From: Anaerolineales bacterium
Lineage (GTDB): Bacteria > Chloroflexota > Anaerolineae > Anaerolineales > DRMV01
Length of the DNA: 7,307 nt
Assembly: GCA_015494815.1 (NCBI GenBank)
Contig: WGAK01000196.1
Span: 1 to 7,307, forward strand
Direction of reading: 5' to 3'
The translations under genes and the position numbers were made by a program. Positions 1 through 4,442 of the stretch are shown here, piece after piece. The notes below the pieces were generated by a model that worked only from the letters and a program-made list of their open reading frames with translations, made no database searches and had not been told where the DNA came from. The stretch's first letter is position 1; each line of letters starts with the position of its first letter.

Positions 1-3000
1 GCCCAAGGCGTGGCGCAGCGCCTGAAGTTCATGGCGAAAGCGCTCGATGTGCTCCGGCGTGGCGTCGGGGCCCATCTCCACGCGCACCAGGCGGCGCAGG
101 GTGTGCTTGGGCAGGGTTTGGTACTCGCGTAGGTCGCGAATCAGGGCGTCGAGGAACGTCGCTTCGTCTCCCAGAGCCTGGCGGTGGTGCCGCCGGGCGC
201 TGCGCAGGTTGTTCAGCGCCCGCACTTCCAGCGCGTTTTCGCTCAACGGCACCCTGGTGCGGTCGCGGTGGCGTTTGACGGCCTTATAGGCCGGCCAGAA
301 ACGGGGGCTGAGGGGGAGGCGTGGCGTGTCCGGCGCGCAGGCCAGGCGATCCAGGGCCTCTTCCAGGGTGATTTCCTGCACCTCGGGCGGGGCCACTGCC
401 GTGTCGGGGACACGATGGACGAAGAAGCGCAACCCCTTGCGCCGGAACACCAGCAGGTCGTTTTGCGCCCCGGCTTTGGCCGTCTTGACCCGCGGCGGGA
501 AATCGTCCAGCCGTGCGACCAGGTCGGGGTGCTCTTCCTGAATGGCGAAGAACTGTTGCCGCACCCGGGTGAACAAACTCTCCTCCTCTTCCTCTTCCGG
601 GTTCCGATTGAGGCGATGGTAGAGGGCAGCCGGGCTGGGCTCCTCGTCCGGAGTGAAGATTTTGGCGTCCTCGCCTAAGGTGTTGTGGATGAGGAAGAGT
701 TTGTGGGCGGCGATTTCCTGGCTCTGGACGATGTCCGCGCCTTGCCGGGTGGGGAAGAAGTTGTAGATGTACAGGGTGTTGAACACTTTACGGCCAATGC
801 GGTTGATGCGGCCCAGGCGCTGGATGACGCGGGTGGGGTTCCAGGGGATGTCCAGGTTGACGATGGCCCCGGCGCGGTTCAGGTTGACGCCCTCGGCCAG
901 TTTGTCTGTGGTGAGCAGGATGTCGTAGTCGTCGACCTGCTGGTCGGCCAGCACGCTGGCGTCGAAGTTGCGGCGAATGGTCTCGGCGAGGCCCCTGGTC
1001 AAGTTCCCGGCCACGGTGAGTACCCGCCCGGGAAAGGCTTCTTCCAGCAAAGGTTGCAGGTAACGCACGGTGTCCAGATACTCGGAGAAGACGACCACCT
1101 TGCGCCGCGGTTCGTCGGGGCTGTGGCGTTCGGGAATGGCGTGCAGGGAGGCGATGAGCCGGGCGGCTTTGGGGTCGTGGTTCACCAATTGCAGGCTTTC
1201 CAGTTCGGCTTGGATACGGCGGAAAAGCGCCAGGTCAGCACGAACATCGTCAAGGAAACCTTCTGGGTCGGCGAAGTCGCCCAAATGGTAAACCCGGTCG
1301 TGGCGGGGGTCGGGATCCTCCAGGGCGGCCAGACGCTCGGAAAAGGCCGCCAGTGTCTCTTCAATGACCTCGGGGTCGTCGTAGGCCTGTTCGATCAGAC
1401 GTCGATCCAAGACATAGCGGCCGCCGCTGTTTTCAATGAAGGCCAGCACCCGCTCGTGCACGCGGATGAAGTTGGCGATGCTCTGGGCGAAAGCGCCGAA
1501 GGAACTCTCGAAGCGGCGCACCAGCAAGCGGCGCATGAAGTGGTACAGGTTGCGCTGCTGTTGATATACCCACTGGGCCTCGTTGCCGTCCTCGCTTTCC
1601 AAGCGGTCGCCCGCTTCCAGCCCTTGCTCGTAAACATAGGGCTGGTAGATGGCCCCACGGAAGGCCCCTTCGGGGCCGAAATAATCCCGGACGACGCGGT
1701 CGTAGAAGGCGGACTGTTCTGCTGTGAGTTCGTAGAACAATTGCTCAGGGTCAGCAACCTCGGAGAGTTGGGTGATTTCCCGGCGGTACACTGGGTCCAG
1801 CCGTAAATCCAGGCGGTTGCGGCGGATGAGCACGGGTTCCAGCACCCGCCGGATCTCGGCGGCCAGGTGCCGCACCCGACGGCGGACGCGGACTACATCC
1901 AGAGGGGCCGGAGCCTCATCGAAGAGTTCCCGGTAATAGCGCTCTGCCCGCCGCTGCTGTTCGCCGCCGGCATCGTGGTAGCGCAGAATGTAGGAAAGGC
2001 GGCGGAACTCGGCGTGGTAGCGGCGGAAACGGGCGGCCAGGTCGTCGTCCAGGGTGAGGGGCGAGCGTCCCGGGGGCAGGAAGAGTTTGAGCAGGGCGAA
2101 GATGTCGGCCGGCGTGTTGTTGAAGGGCGTGGCGGTGAGCAAAATCACCTGGCGATTGGCGCAAACTTGGCTCAGTTTTTCGTAGGAAGCGGTGTCTTCG
2201 TTGCGGAAACGATGGGCCTCGTCCACGATCACCGTCTGCACATCCTCGCCGTAGGTGTGCAGGTATTCCAGGGCTTTGTCCAGGGCGCCCACGGAGTACA
2301 CTTCCCAGTCGTAGAGGCCGAAGTCGCCCAGGTACTTGTACCACCCGGCGGCGCGGGTTTCCCGGTCGCCCATCAGGGCCGGGGGGCAGATCACAATGCC
2401 CCGGCCGCCCAACTGGCGGGCCAGGGCGCTGGCGATGACCGATTTGCCCAGTCCCACCACATCGGCGATGATTACGCCGTTGTATTGCTCGATGATGCTC
2501 AGGGCCTGATTGACGGCCTCGAGTTGGTAGCGGTAGGCAATGTAGCCCCGGTCTTCCATCAGACGGCGCACCGAGGCCATGATGTTGCGCCGGGTGTAGA
2601 GATCCAGGTAGGTTTTGAGCACCAGGGCGTAGGCTTCAAAGGGGGTGATTTCGGCGACCTGGGTGCGGCGGCGCACAGTGCGAATCAGCCGGGCCTTGCG
2701 CTCAGGCACTTCGGTGATGGGCACGGCCTCTTCCCAGAGGGCGTCGAAGTAGGCTTCGGCGTCCTCCCAGCCGTAGTCGCCAATTTCTACATTGAACTCC
2801 CGCTGGCCTTTGAGTCCCGGGTAGGTCAGGTTGCTGGAGCCGGTGATGAAGCGCCCGGGGCTGCCGGTGAGTTCCTGCCCCGCCTCATCCAGGCAGAAGA
2901 GGTATAACTTGGCGTGGTTGGGCTCCCAGGTTTTGCGAATCTCCAGCCGCCCTTCTTCCACCAACCGCAGGAAGAAGTCTACCTGTTCGTAGAACTCGGC

Positions 3001-3315
3001 GGTGTCCAGTTGTTCGGCGTTCAGGGCGCGCGTCAGGGAAGCCAGCAGGCGGTCAACCAGGTCTTCCTGGGAACGCTGGTCGGCGTCGGGGTCGGCCACT
3101 TCCACCAGTTGCCGCGCGGCGCGATCCACGTCCATGCCCACCAGGATTTTGAGGTGCAGGCTCTCGCGTTCCCGCAGGGGCTGGTAGAGTTCACGCAGGC
3201 CGGAGAAGTAAAAGTAGCCGACCAGGAATTTCAGTTCGCGGCTGCGGCGGATCAACTGTTGCAGGCGGGCGTTCAGGGTGTGAGCACCTTTATTGGTGAT
3301 GAAATTGCGGGGCAT
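1..3315 (-). CDS. PLD-nuclease/SNF2-type helicase fusion (3' end outside window)
   Basis: Translating the minus strand from the ATG at 3315 gives 1105 residues with no stop before the window edge, so the C-terminus is missing. Residues 1-200 form a phospholipase-D-like domain with NHAKLYLF (H134, K136) and GSSNLTYPGL (159-168), the split HKD signature of single-HKD nucleases. A SNF2-class SF2 helicase follows: YQLEAVNQAL (263-272), Walker A DVVGLGKS (285-292, K291), DEAH (365-368), LLTATPFNN (392-400), VVVFSEY (740-746), TDKLAEGVNLNRA (803-815) and QRLGRINRIGR (832-842) with the motif VI arginines. A run of six Glu lies at 907-912. All core ATPase motifs are intact. The start is fixed by an AGGAGG four bases upstream and by the preceding stop 12 bp away. 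Inferred role: ATP-driven translocation on DNA coupled to cleavage, as the effector of a defence cassette. The family assignment is firm; the biological role is inferred. Confidence 0.93.
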   Translation of the reverse strand, partial: MPRNFITNKGAHTLNARLQQLIRRSRELKFLVGYFYFSGLRELYQPLRERESLHLKILVGMDVDRAARQLVEVADPDADQRSQEDLVDRLLASLTRALNAEQLDTAEFYEQVDFFLRLVEEGRLEIRKTWEPNHAKLYLFCLDEAGQELTGSPGRFITGSSNLTYPGLKGQREFNVEIGDYGWEDAEAYFDALWEEAVPITEVPERKARLIRTVRRRTQVAEITPFEAYALVLKTYLDLYTRRNIMASVRRLMEDRGYIAYRYQLEAVNQALSIIEQYNGVIIADVVGLGKSVIASALARQLGGRGIVICPPALMGDRETRAAGWYKYLGDFGLYDWEVYSVGALDKALEYLHTYGEDVQTVIVDEAHRFRNEDTASYEKLSQVCANRQVILLTATPFNNTPADIFALLKLFLPPGRSPLTLDDDLAARFRRYHAEFRRLSYILRYHDAGGEQQRRAERYYRELFDEAPAPLDVVRVRRRVRHLAAEIRRVLEPVLIRRNRLDLRLDPVYRREITQLSEVADPEQLFYELTAEQSAFYDRVVRDYFGPEGAFRGAIYQPYVYEQGLEAGDRLESEDGNEAQWVYQQQRNLYHFMRRLLVRRFESSFGAFAQSIANFIRVHERVLAFIENSGGRYVLDRRLIEQAYDDPEVIEETLAAFSERLAALEDPDPRHDRVYHLGDFADPEGFLDDVRADLALFRRIQAELESLQLVNHDPKAARLIASLHAIPERHSPDEPRRKVVVFSEYLDTVRYLQPLLEEAFPGRVLTVAGNLTRGLAETIRRNFDASVLADQQVDDYDILLTTDKLAEGVNLNRAGAIVNLDIPWNPTRVIQRLGRINRIGRKVFNTLYIYNFFPTRQGADIVQSQEIAAHKLFLIHNTLGEDAKIFTPDEEPSPAALYHRLNRNPEEEEEESLFTRVRQQFFAIQEEHPDLVARLDDFPPRVKTAKAGAQNDLLVFRRKGLRFFVHRVPDTAVAPPEVQEITLEEALDRLACAPDTPRLPLSPRFWPAYKAVKRHRDRTRVPLSENALEVRALNNLRSARRHHRQALGDEATFLDALIRDLREYQTLPKHTLRRLVRVEMGPDATPEHIERFRHELQALRHALG

Positions 3316-3319
3316 GGTC

Positions 3320-3325
3320 CCTCCT
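3320..3325 (-). promoter_or_regulatory. Ribosome binding site of the helicase gene
   Basis: A perfect AGGAGG (minus strand) sits four bases before the ATG at 3315 and inside the 12-bp gap after the TGA of the upstream nuclease gene. It decides the start codon and suggests the two genes share one transcript with coupled translation. Confidence 0.8.
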
Positions 3326-3327
3326 CG

Positions 3328-4266
3328 TCAAGGGAGGCGTTTCAGGTAAGGCTTGAGGGCTTTTTCCAGGCGCAGCATGGCCTCAATCATGGCCTCTTGC
3401 AGTTCGTCCCAGCGGTCGCGCTCGCGCAGGCCGCCGTGGCCGCGGATGTAGGTGCAAATGCGGGAAGCCCGCTTGTCGTCCAGGCGCTGCCAGTCCAGGG
3501 GCGCGCCGAAGGCCCGCTCGATGTCCTCTTTGTGCTGGGCCAGGGTGTCGAAGATGGCTTTGTTGCGCTCGGCGTCGTGGGTGTCAATGTAGAGTTCTAC
3601 CCGCCCGTGATCCATGAGCACCACATAGGACCAGACCAGACCGCTCCTGCCGGCCCCGGCGCTGATCCAGTGGTCCTTGCCGGGCGAGATGCGGGCATGG
3701 GTGTGGTGGGGTTGCCTGGCATTGGCCTTTTCCAGAAGTTGCTTCCAGAATTCCAAGCGCAGCAGGTGGCGCTCGGCCAGTTCCTTGCGTCGGGCACCAA
3801 TCTGGCGGCTTTCGGGTGTAGGGCCGGCCACCACCGTGAACAGCGGAGCCGGGGGTGAATCGTCAATCTGCACAGCGGCGACCTGGATAAGGTAAAATGC
3901 GGTGTCCGCGGGCAGGGTCTCGTTGAGCCAGTGGACGGCCTTCTCGTGCTCCGGGCGGGGCTGGCTGGTAATCCAGATAGCCGTCTTGGCTTCCTGGTTA
4001 CTCATGTAAGTGAGCAGTTTGCCCAGGTGGTCGTGGTCGGTGCGTTCCAACTGGTTTTCAATGACCACCAGGTTGCCGTCGGCGTCCTCGGCCAGGATGT
4101 CCACGGCGAAATCGCCGGTGGCGGCTTCGCGCTCGACCAGGGTGAGGCTCAGTCCGGTGACCTCTTCCAGGTAGTCCAGGTTTTCAGCCAGCCAGCGGGT
4201 GAAGTCCTGGGCCTCGTGGGGCCACACTTCGCGCAAGGGAACTTGGGTCAGGCGGGCGATGGGCAT
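3328..4266 (-). CDS. DUF4268-type protein with N-terminal PD-(D/E)XK-like nuclease fold
   Basis: This is a 312-residue protein. The N-terminal half has the layout of a PD-(D/E)XK nuclease: E45 in VERE, then DFAVDILAEDADG with D56, then VVIENQ with E70 and Q72, followed by HDHLGKLLTYM (78-88) and the strand AIWIT (96-100). The usual lysine of the E-x-K pair is a glutamine. The second half (about 160-312) matches my memory of DUF4268 proteins: FWKQLLE, a central aromatic and basic stretch around 195-230, and an amphipathic C-terminal helix. I chose ATG 4266 because AGGTGA lies five bases upstream; the in-frame GTG at 4275 overlaps that signal and has no ribosome site of its own. The gene lies 12 bp before the helicase gene and 176 bp after the methyltransferase gene. 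Inferred role: DNA-binding or cleaving partner in a restriction-like system. The fold is fairly sure; activity is unproven. Confidence 0.85.
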   Translation of the reverse strand: MPIARLTQVPLREVWPHEAQDFTRWLAENLDYLEEVTGLSLTLVEREAATGDFAVDILAEDADGNLVVIENQLERTDHDHLGKLLTYMSNQEAKTAIWITSQPRPEHEKAVHWLNETLPADTAFYLIQVAAVQIDDSPPAPLFTVVAGPTPESRQIGARRKELAERHLLRLEFWKQLLEKANARQPHHTHARISPGKDHWISAGAGRSGLVWSYVVLMDHGRVELYIDTHDAERNKAIFDTLAQHKEDIERAFGAPLDWQRLDDKRASRICTYIRGHGGLRERDRWDELQEAMIEAMLRLEKALKPYLKRLP

Positions 4267-4271
4267 CTTTC

Positions 4272-4277
4272 TCACCT
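4272..4277 (-). promoter_or_regulatory. Ribosome binding site of the DUF4268 gene
   Basis: AGGTGA on the minus strand is five bases upstream of ATG 4266. It supports this start over the GTG at 4275, three codons earlier, which lies within the same signal. Confidence 0.65.
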
Positions 4278-4292
4278 TTGGGATAATTGGGA
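4278..4292 (+). repeat. Short direct repeat TTGGGA x2
   Basis: TTGGGA occurs at 4278-4283 and 4287-4292, nine bases apart start to start, ending one base before the -35 hexamer of the plus-strand promoter. It could be a half-site pair for a regulator or chance; the copies are short. Confidence 0.3.
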
Positions 4293-4293
4293 G

Positions 4294-4322
4294 TTGACAA
4301 CAGGTTTACTTTTTGCTATAGA
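4294..4322 (+). promoter_or_regulatory. Strong sigma-70-type promoter on the plus strand
   Basis: A perfect -35 TTGACA (4294-4299) is followed by exactly 17 bases and TATAGA (4317-4322), which matches TATAAT at four positions and is preceded by TGC, an extended -10 element. The spacer holds the run TTTACTTTTT. Start of transcription would be near 4329. It points away from the DUF4268 gene and towards the 3' end of the methyltransferase gene, against all coding genes here. Promoter-like matches arise by chance, but a full -35, ideal spacing and extended -10 together in a GC-rich intergenic gap are persuasive. Confidence 0.7.
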
Positions 4323-4355
4323 AGGAGCAGAAGGAAAGCCCTGCTGTGGCCGAAG

Positions 4356-4374
4356 TCCAACGCTGTGCGTTGGA
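4356..4374 (+). repeat. Perfect inverted repeat, 8-bp stem with 3-nt loop
   Basis: TCCAACGC (4356-4363) and GCGTTGGA (4367-4374) are exact reverse complements around TGT; a G-T wobble can extend the stem by one pair. No T-tract follows on either strand, so it is not itself a terminator. It forms the core of the candidate small RNA, or in DNA could be an operator palindrome. Confidence 0.8.
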
Positions 4375-4384
4375 TACGAGATGT

Positions 4385-4405
4385 AGGCCCAGTGGGGCTT
4401 TTTGT
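4385..4405 (+). terminator. Intrinsic terminator for the plus-strand transcript
   Basis: AGGCCC (4385-4390), loop AGTG, GGGCTT (4395-4400, one G-T wobble) form a six-pair stem whose 3' arm runs into TTTTTGTT. The same GGGCTTT arm can instead pair with the upstream AAAGCCC (4335-4341), giving a longer branched stem that ends at the same T-tract. Orientation is plus only; on the minus strand the hairpin is preceded by A's, not followed by T's. Confidence 0.6.
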
Positions 4406-4442
4406 TATCCTTCTTCCCAGTTGCGAGGTGGGCCGCGGAGAA

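Larger units (their letters stand above)
4329..4405 (+). ncRNA. Candidate small structured RNA (about 75 nt)
   Basis: The segment is bounded by the plus-strand promoter and an intrinsic terminator. It contains the perfect hairpin TCCAACGC-TGT-GCGTTGGA (4356-4374). AAAGCCC at 4335-4341 is fully complementary to GGGCTTT at 4395-4401, and GGCC at 4348-4351 can pair with GGCC at 4386-4389. Together these can make a rod: outer stem, middle stem, inner hairpin, then a U-rich tail. The transcript would end about 37 bp before the methyltransferase stop codon, so it overlaps neither neighbouring gene. I recognise no known RNA family, tRNA or riboswitch. Possible roles, all inferred: a regulatory RNA for the cassette, an RNA component or antitoxin-like safeguard, or an attenuated leader. 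Existence is moderately supported; function is unknown. Confidence 0.45.
4267..4442. other. 176-bp intergenic region between methyltransferase and DUF4268 genes
   Basis: This is the only long gap in the window. It is more AT-rich at its left end than the flanking genes. On the plus strand it holds a promoter, a perfect hairpin and an intrinsic terminator, listed separately. On the minus strand I see no convincing promoter for the DUF4268 gene and no hairpin followed by a T-tract after the methyltransferase stop, so read-through from gene 1 into gene 2 is plausible. Confidence 0.7.

Noticed and set aside
685..3858. Three long plus-strand open frames (685-1806, 1867-2907, 2914-3858).
   Set aside because: The first two, and the part of the third up to 3315, lie in exact antisense codon register to the helicase gene; the rest of the third is antisense to the DUF4268 gene. 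They are open because the minus genes rarely use TTA, CTA or TCA codons. Their translations are low-complexity Gly/Val/Gln-rich, while the minus frame has every helicase motif in order.
4287..4322. Minus-strand promoter using TTGTCA or TATAGC for the DUF4268 gene.
   Set aside because: No partner hexamer lies at 16-18 bp for either element; the signal is far weaker than the plus-strand promoter.
4354..4400. Minus-strand terminator for the methyltransferase gene.
   Set aside because: Both hairpins also fold on the minus strand, but neither is followed by a T-tract there.
4329..4405. tRNA or known riboswitch in the intergenic segment.
   Set aside because: There is no acceptor stem with T-loop consensus, no anticodon arm of the right size, and no motif I recognise from fluoride, SAM, preQ1, guanidine or other common riboswitches.
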